From contig NZ_ABVL01000003.1 in NCBI RefSeq assembly GCF_000173075.1, forward strand, positions 248,001 to 312,000: a stretch of 64,000 bases of DNA, given 5' to 3'. The DNA is from Chthoniobacter flavus Ellin428 (GTDB lineage: Bacteria > Verrucomicrobiota > Verrucomicrobiia > Chthoniobacterales > Chthoniobacteraceae). The notes under the pieces were generated by a model. That model saw only the letters and a list, made by a program, of their open reading frames with translations, made no database searches and had not been told where the DNA came from. Positions 25,505 through 33,767 of the stretch are shown here, in pieces. The position numbers and the translations under genes were made by a program. Every line of letters starts with the position of its first letter. Positions within the stretch are counted from its first letter, which is position 1.

Positions 25505-26545
25505 ATGCATCCACTCTCTCGTTCTCTTTGTGCTCTCGCTGGCGTTTTGGCGTTCGCGGCTCTGCCGCAGGCCAGCGCCGATCCGCTTGCCGAGCTGGCC
25601 GCGGTCTCCGCTTTTAAGTCCGTGGATCTCGACAAACTCGCGGCCGGCACCGTGCAGATCGCCCGCGGCCCGGCCATGAATTTCCCGCGCGGCCTGGCCG
25701 TGGAAAGCGTTTATGTCATGCGCGTGCCGGTGCAGAAGGCGCTGCAGATTCACGAACAGTGGAATCCGAACAAACATCCGGAGCTGAAGGTCTACCTGCA
25801 CAGCGAGCTTTCCTCCAAGCCGACCGCGGCGGAATTCCAGAAATTGACCAGCGCTCCGGCCAATGGCTCGGTGAAGGCGCTCGTCGCCGCCACGGATAAG
25901 CTCGGCTCCGGCTCGACCTCGCTGCAGTTGAGCAATGCCGATGTCAAAGCCTACGCTAGCACGCCCGGCGCGACCTCCGGAGGCACATTTCCGCCGAAGG
26001 TGGCTGGGTTCTGGACCAATCTTCTCCAGCAGCGCACACAGAACTATCTTTCTGGCGGCGCGGCGCGGATGCCAGCCTACGAGACCGGTGGTGAAACGGT
26101 GCGGCTCTCGGAAGAAGTCGCCCGTCTGCTCAAGGATGCACCCAAGGTCCGCAGCCAGTTCGGCGCCTTGATCGAGTCCAACCCGCTAACCGGCAGCAAG
26201 GGGACTGCGCCGCAATCCATCTACTGGGAGATGTTCGATGAGGAGGGCCTGGCGGCGATCAATCTCGGGGCGCTTTACGTGCGCACCAGCGGCGACAGCT
26301 GCCAGGCGGTCGACGGCCAGTTCTACGCCAGCGGTGGCTACTACACGCTGCTCACCTTTTACCAGTTCTGGCCGGTGAAGGTCGGCGGCAAGGACTGCGC
26401 GCTCATCTGGCGTTGCGATCTCATTTCCGCCGCCGAGCTGGGCACGCTGAAGGGGGTCGAGCGCATGGGCTCGAGCACCGCGATGATGCGGGAAACGAAA
26501 AAAAGCATCGAAAGCCTCTTGAAGGATTCGAGGCAAACACCTTGA
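25505..26545 (+). CDS. Secreted protein of unknown function
   Basis: A 346-residue protein with a Sec signal peptide (SLCALAGVLAFAALPQASA, cleavage after Ala25 or so). The ATG at 25,505 is chosen because it opens the signal; the longer frame upstream is non-coding in character. The mature part is alpha/beta, with a conserved-looking YVRTSGDSCQAVDGQFYASGGYYTLLTFYQFWPV segment in outline. No family is recognised. It is followed after 3 nt by an outer-membrane protein, so the two form an operon. Confidence 0.65.
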   Translation: MHPLSRSLCALAGVLAFAALPQASADPLAELAAVSAFKSVDLDKLAAGTVQIARGPAMNFPRGLAVESVYVMRVPVQKALQIHEQWNPNKHPELKVYLHSELSSKPTAAEFQKLTSAPANGSVKALVAATDKLGSGSTSLQLSNADVKAYASTPGATSGGTFPPKVAGFWTNLLQQRTQNYLSGGAARMPAYETGGETVRLSEEVARLLKDAPKVRSQFGALIESNPLTGSKGTAPQSIYWEMFDEEGLAAINLGALYVRTSGDSCQAVDGQFYASGGYYTLLTFYQFWPVKVGGKDCALIWRCDLISAAELGTLKGVERMGSSTAMMRETKKSIESLLKDSRQTP

Positions 26546-26548
26546 GTG

Positions 26549-27508
26549 ATGAGGTTTATGCCGCCGTTCACGAGTAGCCAGCCGGTCGGACACCGCCCGA
26601 AATCGCCCGCCATCTGCGCGGCGGGGCTTGGCGCGCTGTTTTCGCTCCTCGCCGTGGCATCCGCCGTGGCCCAGGAGAAAGAACAGACGACCACCACCAG
26701 CGGCAAGCTGTCGCTGGAATCCGATTTCTCCTTCGGTCTGGTCGGCAATTCGAATTTCCGCCAGCGTTCCGAGGAAGGAAAAGCTTCCGCATGGGACATG
26801 GGCGCGCGAGATGTCGTGTCGTTCCAGGCGCATGAGGGTTTTCTCCTGCGCTTTGGCCTCGAGTTCCATCGCTACAATTTCGACGTCCCGACTACGCTGA
26901 ATCTGCCCAGCAAGCTCCAGGAGTCCAATCTCGTCGTTGGCGCGGATCTGCAGTTGGGCGATGCGTGGATCGTCCGCGTGGAAGCGCAGCCGGGTTACTA
27001 TGGCGGTAACACGGAATTGCGGACCTCCAATTTCGATTGCCCGATCGTTCTCGGCGCTTCCTATTTCGCGAGCTCCGATCTGCAATTCGTCGTCGGCCTG
27101 AGCGTCGATCCCCAGCGCAAATACCCGGTTCTTCCCGGCATCGGCTTCCGCTACCAATACAACAGCAATTGGGTGTTCGATTTCATCCTGCCGCAACCGC
27201 GCATCGAGTACAATCTCGATAAATCGATCCTCCTCTACGTCGGCGGCGATCTCCAGGGCAGCACCTTCCGCGTGAACTCGGAATTCGGCGACAACCATGG
27301 CGTACCGAAGCTGAACGATGCCTGGGTCGATTACACCCAGGTGCGCGTTGGCGTAGGAGCTTCGTGGAAGATCCGACCGTCGCTCACCCTCGAGGTCGAG
27401 GCCGGCATTGTCCCGATCCAGGAATTCGATTTCCATCGCGCCGACATCCGCGCCAGCGCCACCGAAATCCCGCCCTACGGCGGCGTGGTGCTGAAGGCGG
27501 CTTTCTAA
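26549..27508 (+). CDS. Outer-membrane beta-barrel protein (DUF6268-like)
   Basis: A 319-residue protein with a signal peptide ending around ASAVAQ. The mature part shows amphipathic beta strands through to a C-terminal VVLKAAF, where the final Phe is the usual outer-membrane assembly signal. The segments SNFRQRSEEGKASAWD and GIGFRYQYNSNWVFDFILPQPRIEY fit the DUF6268 barrel group. The ATG at 26,549 is used; a GTG one codon earlier is possible. Its stop overlaps that of the convergent gene by 4 nt. Confidence 0.7.
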   Translation: MRFMPPFTSSQPVGHRPKSPAICAAGLGALFSLLAVASAVAQEKEQTTTTSGKLSLESDFSFGLVGNSNFRQRSEEGKASAWDMGARDVVSFQAHEGFLLRFGLEFHRYNFDVPTTLNLPSKLQESNLVVGADLQLGDAWIVRVEAQPGYYGGNTELRTSNFDCPIVLGASYFASSDLQFVVGLSVDPQRKYPVLPGIGFRYQYNSNWVFDFILPQPRIEYNLDKSILLYVGGDLQGSTFRVNSEFGDNHGVPKLNDAWVDYTQVRVGVGASWKIRPSLTLEVEAGIVPIQEFDFHRADIRASATEIPPYGGVVLKAAF

Positions 27509-27849
27509 CTCGCCGAAACCAAAATCACCCCCGCCGTCACCAGCAGAATCCCCGTGATGAGCGTGGCGCTCAACCGCTCCTTGAGGAAATACGCGGAGCA
27601 AACCGCGATCAGGATCACGCTCAAATCCTGAAAGGGAAACAGGTAACTGAGCTCCAGCTTTTGCAGCAGACCGATGTTCACGAAGAACGAGATGGTCATG
27701 CTGAAAATGCTGCCGGCAAAAATCCACCATGCCTGTCGGCGTCGCGGATCGCCTTTCGGAAATTCTCCGAGCTTGTTCATCGCCGCCTTCAGCAGCAATT
27801 GCCCGGCGACGATCGTCACTAATGAAAGCACAATGAGCAGGGCCGTCAT
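27505..27849 (-). CDS. Half-size EamA/SMR-type transporter, subunit 2
   Basis: A 114-residue protein with four predicted membrane segments (LLIVLSLVTIVAGQLLL; AWWIFAGSIFSMTISFFV; LSVILIAVCSAYFL; LITGILLVTAGVILV) and the FPFQDLSVILIAVCSAYFLKERL motif in outline typical of EamA and small multidrug resistance proteins. Such half-size units work as dimers. It starts 4 nt inside the preceding half-size transporter gene, so an obligate heterodimer like ArnE/ArnF is likely. Confidence 0.75.
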   Translation of the reverse strand: MTALLIVLSLVTIVAGQLLLKAAMNKLGEFPKGDPRRRQAWWIFAGSIFSMTISFFVNIGLLQKLELSYLFPFQDLSVILIAVCSAYFLKERLSATLITGILLVTAGVILVSAS

Positions 27850-28304
27850 AACGCTTCGTCGAGTTTCTCGTTCAGCTTGGCGAAAGGCCGTGCGATGACC
27901 AGCAGCCCGAGGATGACCAGGGAGATGCCCAGCCAGCGGCGGGGGCTGATTGCTTCTCCGAGAATCAGCCAGCAGCCGAGCGGCATGAAGACGTGCACCA
28001 CATTCGAGCACGTGAACGCCAGGCTCAGCGGAATGGCGCGAATGGCGCGAATCCAGGCCACAAAACTGAGGATGGTCAGGACGATCCCCGCCCAGACCCA
28101 TTTGGATTCCAATCCGGTCAACCCCAGCCACGGCAGAACGGACGGCCGCGATGCGGTCTCCGCGGCGCCCAGCTTGAGACAAATCTCCGATGCCGTCGCC
28201 GTGATCGCTGAAGCGAGAATGGCGATGATCGCGCCACGACCGGAATGACGCGTCGCCGGGAGGCTCTTCACCTCGGGCTTTTCGGGAATCGCGGTCAGTT
28301 CCAT
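27846..28304 (-). CDS. Half-size EamA/SMR-type transporter, subunit 1
   Basis: A 152-residue protein with a 25-residue cytosolic N-terminus and four membrane segments (GAIIAILASAITATASEICL; WVWAGIVLTILSFVAWI; SNVVHVFMPLGCWLILGE; WLGISLVILGLLVIA). The motif PLGCWLILGEAISPRRW is EamA-like. Overlap of 4 nt with the following partner gene suggests equal expression. With a desaturase upstream, a lipid-linked substrate is possible but unproven. Confidence 0.75.
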   Translation of the reverse strand: MELTAIPEKPEVKSLPATRHSGRGAIIAILASAITATASEICLKLGAAETASRPSVLPWLGLTGLESKWVWAGIVLTILSFVAWIRAIRAIPLSLAFTCSNVVHVFMPLGCWLILGEAISPRRWLGISLVILGLLVIARPFAKLNEKLDEAL

Positions 28305-28331
28305 GGGGACGTGGCGTTTCGGCGCAACGGA

Positions 28332-29264
28332 TCAGGAAGTTGCGGGCGTCGTGGTCCCGGCCGTTTCGCTGCGGGGTGGCAGATCGGGATCGAGGAAGCC
28401 GAGGGCGTGCGGCGGCTTGATCACGCGCACCCCTTCCCGCTGCTGCACATCCTGAATCTGCCGATGGAGCGCTTCCATGCGCGTCCAATGCGCCTTCGGC
28501 CGGAAATGATGCTCAGCGTGATACCCATTGTAGAACCACACCCAGTTATAAAGCTTGTGATAGCTGCTCACGCCCCAGGCGATCGGCTTGTCCGGATTCC
28601 CGCCGTAGTGAAGATAGTAACCATTCAGGTAACTCAGGCAGTGGCCAAAGTACATGAACGGCAGGAAGAAGAGAATGTAATGCCAGTTGAGCAGCGCGAC
28701 CGTAGCGAGACAGGCGATGAAGGCACCCAGCTCCACCTTGCCCCAGCGCGCTTCTTCCGGCCCGCGTTTCCCCAGTTCCCTGGCGATCTCCGCCGGGTTA
28801 TCGCGGAAGAAACTCAGGAAGGTGTAAGTCCACGGATTCTCCGCCTGCCCATCGTGCCCGTGCCGGTAGATCGAGAGCCAATCCACCGTGTCGCCGTTTT
28901 CATCCTGCCGGTCGCTATTTCCCTTGTGATGCTGCATATGCACCACGTCGTAATAGCTCTGCGAAAAACAGCAGGCGACCGACTCCATCACGCTGAAGAG
29001 CCGATTGGCCAGCGGCGAGCGGAAGTAGGGGTTGTGGATGAAGTTGTGCGAGATGCCGTTGATATTCCACGAGATGCTTACCGCGTAGATGAAGCCAAGG
29101 ATGAGCATGACCCACAACGGCGCACGTGGGAACAGATAGAACATCAGCCAGAAATAGGCGAAGTGCGCGACCCCGAGCGCCACGGGAATCGCGTCCCACC
29201 GGGTATAGGCAAAGATCCGGGAGTCGGTCTTGACGTCTTCGATGCGGAGCGGTTCGGCAGGCAT
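28332..29264 (-). CDS. Membrane fatty acid desaturase/hydroxylase
   Basis: A 310-residue integral membrane di-iron enzyme. The three histidine boxes are present: HNFIHN, HMQHH and HAEHH. Two pairs of membrane segments separate them as in the FA_desaturase family, which inserts a double bond or hydroxyl in an acyl chain. The ATG at 29,264 is chosen because it sits 7 nt after the upstream stop; a start at 29,309 would overlap that gene. It is 27 nt from the transporter genes, so the operon may modify and move a lipid. Confidence 0.85.
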   Translation of the reverse strand: MPAEPLRIEDVKTDSRIFAYTRWDAIPVALGVAHFAYFWLMFYLFPRAPLWVMLILGFIYAVSISWNINGISHNFIHNPYFRSPLANRLFSVMESVACCFSQSYYDVVHMQHHKGNSDRQDENGDTVDWLSIYRHGHDGQAENPWTYTFLSFFRDNPAEIARELGKRGPEEARWGKVELGAFIACLATVALLNWHYILFFLPFMYFGHCLSYLNGYYLHYGGNPDKPIAWGVSSYHKLYNWVWFYNGYHAEHHFRPKAHWTRMEALHRQIQDVQQREGVRVIKPPHALGFLDPDLPPRSETAGTTTPATS

Positions 29265-29271
29265 GGCAGGA

Positions 29272-30135
29272 TCAAATAACGGCGACGCCGGGTGCGGCGG
29301 TGAGAGCACTCCAGATCATTCGCAGAGCACGCCCGTTGCGCGCGGCTGCTTCCGCGGGATTCACCGGGTCCAGCCGCGGGTGATCGATCGTGGATTCGAT
29401 GCGCTGTTTGAAGCGCTCGAAAGTGGGCACGGAGTAAGCGCCGCAGAGATCGCCGCCCGCGAGGCTGGCCTGCGCACGCAGTTCATCGAGCGCCCAAAGA
29501 ATGTCTTCGACGGTGAACAGCCCCTGCTCCCAGTTGGTCGCCGATTCATCGCTGCTCAGGCAGTCGAGATCGACGGTGACGTACAGCCGCTCGCCGGCCA
29601 GGCGCTGCGCGAAGGCACTGAATTTCTCCTGCCAATCCTCGCGAGTCATTCCCGGCCAGCGTTTGCGGCCGGAGGGCTTCAGCCGTTCCGTCCACGGCCA
29701 GACTTCGAGCTGCTGGTTGCGCAAGGCGCGGCGGTTCACGAAGAGGTGGCCCGGAAAATTGAGTTCGAAATTGCCGCAGCCCCAGATCACTGCCTTGCGC
29801 ACGTGGGGCAGCTCCAGCGCGCGATTGATCCACGTGCCGCAGCACCAGCGTGGTGGGCGGATGTCCCAGTCGGGATGGTTGTCGAAAGAAACGATCGTGA
29901 CCGGCTCCTCGAACTGCCGCAGCCACAGCGCGCTCAGGTGATGGTAATCGCCCGAGCCGAACAGCGTGTATTTCGCCATCTTCGGCCGCACGAATTCATA
30001 AAATTCCTCGATGCCCCGCGCGGTGGCGCTGTAGCGCAGACGCGGACCCCAGCTCCGGCAATCGGCATACGCCTCGGTCGCATCCTTCGGCCAGGCGCCA
30101 TCGAGGTCGATGTGAATGGATTGCGCAGGAGTCAT
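29272..30135 (-). CDS. Arginase/ureohydrolase-fold protein
   Basis: A 287-residue protein with arginase-fold signatures: FGSGDYHHLSALWL, the metal-binding DNHPDWD (DAHxD in true arginases) and VTVDLDCLSSDE (D-x-D). The metal ligands are kept, but the first box is altered and a Cys-Cys pair (RWCCGTW) follows, so the substrate may not be arginine or agmatine. The start at 30,135 gives a protein beginning near the first strand; an in-frame ATG at 30,327 would add 64 unlikely residues. First gene of a four-gene operon. Confidence 0.7.
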   Translation of the reverse strand: MTPAQSIHIDLDGAWPKDATEAYADCRSWGPRLRYSATARGIEEFYEFVRPKMAKYTLFGSGDYHHLSALWLRQFEEPVTIVSFDNHPDWDIRPPRWCCGTWINRALELPHVRKAVIWGCGNFELNFPGHLFVNRRALRNQQLEVWPWTERLKPSGRKRWPGMTREDWQEKFSAFAQRLAGERLYVTVDLDCLSSDESATNWEQGLFTVEDILWALDELRAQASLAGGDLCGAYSVPTFERFKQRIESTIDHPRLDPVNPAEAAARNGRALRMIWSALTAAPGVAVI

Positions 30136-30346
30136 TGTAGGTTCACGAAACAAAGCCGGGAGCATAAGTGCGGACCAGCGATCATCAAGCGATTCATTCC
30201 GGCAGACCGGCGCCGCAGCTTCCTCCAGACTGAGTAGGCGTTCAGACAACGTAACGTGTGGCGACCGCGGTAGCGGCGGTCTGTGAGCGTCGAGAGTGGC
30301 GTTTGGAATCGACGGTCGAGTATCCATTCAGCGCGCGTTGAATTTT

Positions 30347-30570
30347 AGCCCGGAGGGCTGTCGGACCGTAGCCGGGGGTAAGCGAGTCTGCGAGCGCTAC
30401 CCCCGGATCACGTCGCAAAAAGCGGATGCACCCCGAAGGAGGTGCCGGAATTTCTCACTGACGAAAGATTCCGCCACCCCTCCGGAGTGGAGTCGTGGAG
30501 GGCGGGTGTTCCGGGGTGGCGCTCGCAGACTCGCTTACCCCCCGGCTACGGTCCGACAGCCCTCCGGGCT
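30347..30570. repeat. 224-bp element with 51-bp near-perfect inverted arms
   Basis: The arms 30,347-30,397 and 30,518-30,570 match as inverted repeats except for one G/C-run length difference (five against six). The left arm begins AGCCCGGAGGGCTGTCGGAC and the right ends with its complement. About 120 bp lie between them without a gene. It fills most of the 527-bp gap between divergent genes 30,135 and 30,663. It looks like a MITE or a cruciform-forming repeat; no target duplication is clear. Confidence 0.75.
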
Positions 30571-30662
30571 GAGGTTGGCGCGCGCTCAACGGATACACGG
30601 GCGCAGACCGTCGCTACAGAGTCCCGCTTGACTCCCCCGCCCGCGAGCGATAGCCACGCGCC

Positions 30663-32648
30663 ATGTCGGAGCGTGTTCTTGATTGCCCCCAGTGCGGTGC
30701 GCCGGTCAAGCTGCGCTCGGCGGCGGCGGTCTTTGCCGTCTGCGAACACTGCCGCTCGATGGTCGTGGTAAAAGGTGCCAGCGCCGAGGCAATCGGCGAA
30801 ATGGCCGTGCTGCCGCCCGATCTCAGCCCCTTCCAGGTCGGGACGCGCGGCGAATGGAAAGGCCGCGGCTTCGAAATCGTGGGCCGCGTCCGCGTGGAGT
30901 GGGCCGAGGGAAGCTGGAACGAATGGTGCATCCTCTACGACGCCACGATCACCGGCTGGCTGGCTGAAGCGCAGGGTTTTCTCATGGTCAGCTTTGCTAC
31001 CGAGATCGATCACCCGCTCTCCACCGACGTGCGCGATTACGTGGCCGGCAAGCAACTGCAAATCAACGGCCAGCGCTGGACGGTGAACGACGTGAAGCAA
31101 GTAACCTGTCGCGCCAGCGAAGGTGAATTGCCCATGGCCGCCACGCCCGCGTCCAAGCGCCTCAGCGTGGATCTCTTCAGCTCGCATTCCGGCTTCGCCA
31201 GCATCGAGCTCACCGATAGCGGCGCGGAAATTTACATCGGCGAGTACGCCGGACTTCGATGCCCTGAAATTCGCGACCCTCCGTCCCGTGCCCGGCTGGA
31301 ATGCCGAGGTCGCGCAGGAGAAGAATCAGACCACCCGCGCTCTCCTGCCCGTCGTGTGGGGCGCCCGGTGCAGTTGCGCGCCGTGGGTCTCTCCATGTCG
31401 GTAGTCTGCGGTTCGTGCGCCGTGGTCATCGACACCTCGAAACCGGAATGCAAAATCATCCAGCGCGCCGATCTGGCGAATCGCAGTCTCGCGCCGCTCC
31501 TCCCGCTCGGCCAGCGCGGGAAACTCTTCGACGTCGACTACGAAGTCATCGGCTTCGTGAAGCGTGAGGACAGGACCTCCAGTTGGTCGGAATTCCTGCT
31601 CTTCAATCCGTGGCAGGGCTTCCGCTGGCTCGTGACCTATCAAGGCCACTGGAGTTTCATCGAGCGCGTGCCCGCCTTGGCCGATGTGCAGGCCAACGTC
31701 GTCGAGTGCGAAGGCCGCGACTACAAGTTTTACACCAAGGGCACGGCGAACGTGGCGGGAGTGCTCGGCGAATTTTACTGGAAGGTGCAGCGCGGCGAGC
31801 GCGCGGATGTTTTCGATTACATCGCGCCACCTTACATTCTCTCGAAGGAGGTCTATCCGGGGCTGAATGAATTCACCTGGTCACGCGGCAAATATGTGGA
31901 GCCGGCGGTGATCGCCAGGGCCTTCGGCCTCGCGAAGCCGACGCTGCCGGTGGATATCTATCTCAACCAACCGAACCCGTACTACGAGAGCTGGAGGGAC
32001 ATTCGGTGGGTCGCTTTCGCGGCGCTCCTCCTCCTCCTCTTCCTGCAGGTCCGGGCCAGTCGAGGGCATCCCGAAATCAGCGTGGCGAACGAACGATTCA
32101 TCTTCCAAAAAGTGACCGCTTCGCCCAAGCCGCCACCCACCGATCCCACCTCGCCCGACATCGCCAATTCGACCCCGGCCGACCCGGCGAAGACCTTCAC
32201 CACGCCGCACTTCACTCTCGCCGGTGGCGAACAGCGCGTGGACATCGACGCCGCGGCTGACGTGGACAACAACTGGATCGATCTCGACCTCCGTCTCGTC
32301 AATGTGAACACGAACGCCTCTTTCCCCGCCTTCGTCGAGCTCAGCTACTACCATGGCTCCGACGAAGACGGCCCGTGGAGTGAGGGTTCGTACAGCAGCA
32401 GCGTGTCCATCCCCTCGGTACCACCCGGAGAATATTTCCTCTCCGTCGAGCCCAGCGTCGATACCCAAACCACGCGGGTACCCTTCTCCGTGATTGTCCG
32501 CTCCGGCGGAGTCTTCGCCTCGAATTTCATCGTGATGCTCCTCTGCGTGTTGTTCTATCCAGCCATGCTCTTCTGGCGCCGACACACCTTCGAAGCCGAG
32601 CGATGGTCGGAAGCCGACGGCGGTTACCCGTGGCAAAGGAACGACTGA
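30663..32648 (+). CDS. DUF4178 protein with zinc ribbons and C-terminal membrane segment; short compensated frameshift inside
   Basis: A 661-residue protein with a zinc ribbon at the start (CPQCGAPVKL and CEHC), a DUF4178 domain (about 55-190), a second DUF4178 domain (about 270-430), membrane segments near 455-470 and 620-640, and a beta-rich domain between them. Between 31,250 and 31,366 the open frame gives an unlikely Arg-rich stretch, while the conserved text is in other frames: DFDALKFATLRPVPGWNAEV then SCPSCGAP, returning with VQLRAVGLSMSVVCGSC. Three +1 steps restore the frame. DUF4178 genes often pair with DUF350, as here. Confidence 0.8.
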   Translation: MSERVLDCPQCGAPVKLRSAAAVFAVCEHCRSMVVVKGASAEAIGEMAVLPPDLSPFQVGTRGEWKGRGFEIVGRVRVEWAEGSWNEWCILYDATITGWLAEAQGFLMVSFATEIDHPLSTDVRDYVAGKQLQINGQRWTVNDVKQVTCRASEGELPMAATPASKRLSVDLFSSHSGFASIELTDSGAEIYIGEYAGLRCPEIRDPPSRARLECRGRAGEESDHPRSPARRVGRPVQLRAVGLSMSVVCGSCAVVIDTSKPECKIIQRADLANRSLAPLLPLGQRGKLFDVDYEVIGFVKREDRTSSWSEFLLFNPWQGFRWLVTYQGHWSFIERVPALADVQANVVECEGRDYKFYTKGTANVAGVLGEFYWKVQRGERADVFDYIAPPYILSKEVYPGLNEFTWSRGKYVEPAVIARAFGLAKPTLPVDIYLNQPNPYYESWRDIRWVAFAALLLLLFLQVRASRGHPEISVANERFIFQKVTASPKPPPTDPTSPDIANSTPADPAKTFTTPHFTLAGGEQRVDIDAAADVDNNWIDLDLRLVNVNTNASFPAFVELSYYHGSDEDGPWSEGSYSSSVSIPSVPPGEYFLSVEPSVDTQTTRVPFSVIVRSGGVFASNFIVMLLCVLFYPAMLFWRRHTFEAERWSEADGGYPWQRND

Positions 32649-32652
32649 TTTT

Positions 32653-32820
32653 ATGATCCGCCACCCCTTCTACATCGCGCTCTGCGTTTTCGCCGTGATC
32701 TATCTCGGCTACGCCAACGCTCGCGGCTGGAGTTTCTGGAGCGGCCTGGCGCGACCCTTTTCATCCTCCGGCGGTGGCGGCTCACGAGGCGGCTACTACG
32801 GTGGATTCAACCATAAATAA
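32653..32820 (+). CDS. Small Gly-rich membrane protein
   Basis: A 55-residue protein: one membrane segment (FYIALCVFAVIYLGYANA) and a Ser/Gly/Tyr tail (SSSGGGGSRGGYYGGF). It is 4 nt after the DUF4178 stop and 8 nt before the DUF350 gene, so it belongs to that operon. Small Gly-rich membrane proteins recur with DUF4178 and DUF350 genes. Function unknown. Confidence 0.65.
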   Translation: MIRHPFYIALCVFAVIYLGYANARGWSFWSGLARPFSSSGGGGSRGGYYGGFNHK

Positions 32821-32828
32821 CACCCACC

Positions 32829-33032
32829 ATGAACTGGCTGCCCGTTGCCAACTCCCTCCTCTACGCGCTCCTCGGCGTCCTCATTTTCTGCGTGACGTTT
32901 ATCGTCGTGGACAAATTCACGCCCTACCACCTGTGGAAGGAACTCGTGGAAAAACAAAACACCGCCATCGCCATTGTCGTCGGCTTCTTCGCCCTCGGCA
33001 TCTGCGTGATCGTCGCCGCGGCCATCCACTAG
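32829..33032 (+). CDS. DUF350 (YjfL-like) membrane protein
   Basis: A 67-residue protein with two membrane segments (LLYALLGVLIFCVTFIVVD and AIAIVVGFFALGICVIVAAA) joined by a loop KFTPYHLWKELVEKQNT, the characteristic DUF350 unit (the full-length family often has two such units). Third gene of the DUF4178 operon. The role of these proteins is not established; comparative work links such loci to membrane stress and polyamine metabolism. Confidence 0.8.
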   Translation: MNWLPVANSLLYALLGVLIFCVTFIVVDKFTPYHLWKELVEKQNTAIAIVVGFFALGICVIVAAAIH

Positions 33033-33118
33033 CGAATCTGCCCCTCCCTCTGCGGCCCTCTCTCACCCGTCCGCAGTGCCAATCCTAAAAATGTCCGCAG
33101 CCTGCGTAGATTTTTTTA

Positions 33119-33255
33119 ACCGCGAATGGATGCCAATGAATGCGAATAGAGGAGGAAGATGAATGCATTTTCCATTCGCGCCCATTGGCGTCCATTCGCG
33201 GTTTTTTACTCCACCAGCCCCTCTGCACTTCTTCTCTGCGCCTCTGCGGCCTCTG
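33119..33255. repeat. Dispersed intergenic repeat, copy 1, left part (split by the intron)
   Basis: Begins CGCGAATGGATGCCAATGAA, contains the inverted word TCCATTCGCGG, and ends with a Pyr-rich run ...GCGGCCTCTG. The right part resumes at 35,226. Uninterrupted copies lie at about 42,456 and 55,776. Confidence 0.8.
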
Positions 33256-33767
33256 GTGCGCCAGCACCGCCAACCCAAACCCATGAACTGAAAAGTGTTC
33301 GTCAAGCCAACTGAACATCGAGCTTGTAGAGAAGCGGACGATTCTGGGAGCAATCCTGGGGTTGAAGCTCCGTGGATCGAACCTGTGAGCCGCAGCGCAA
33401 GCAAACCTAGAAGAGCCTCGTTACGCTTAGTGAGGTCGGCCAATCTCTCGGAGGAGCCGAAGCCTAGCATTCACCGTGAAGGGATGTTCACGAGCAACGG
33501 TGAAGACCTCCGGGGTCGCAGGGGGCAGCGCGCAGGGAAGGTGGGGTTGGGCAGACTGGGAGACCCTGGTCTTGGGTTTCGTCGCGCGAGAGCGGGACGG
33601 AACGCGGCCCGAGCCGAAGCCATAAGGATCGAGCTGGAGATTGGGGAGTCGGAGAAGCCCATAGTAGCGATGAAGCGGAGTAACGTCCGTGGAGCGAAGG
33701 GGCTTTGGCAGAACGAAGCGGACTCAAAGAGTCCTTGGAGCTGATTGGAGCGGTGAAAACCGAACCT

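Noticed and set aside
31250..31366. Arg-rich linker in the DUF4178 protein as a real novel domain
   Set aside because: The conserved family text is found in the other two frames at the same place, so the linker is a frameshift product.
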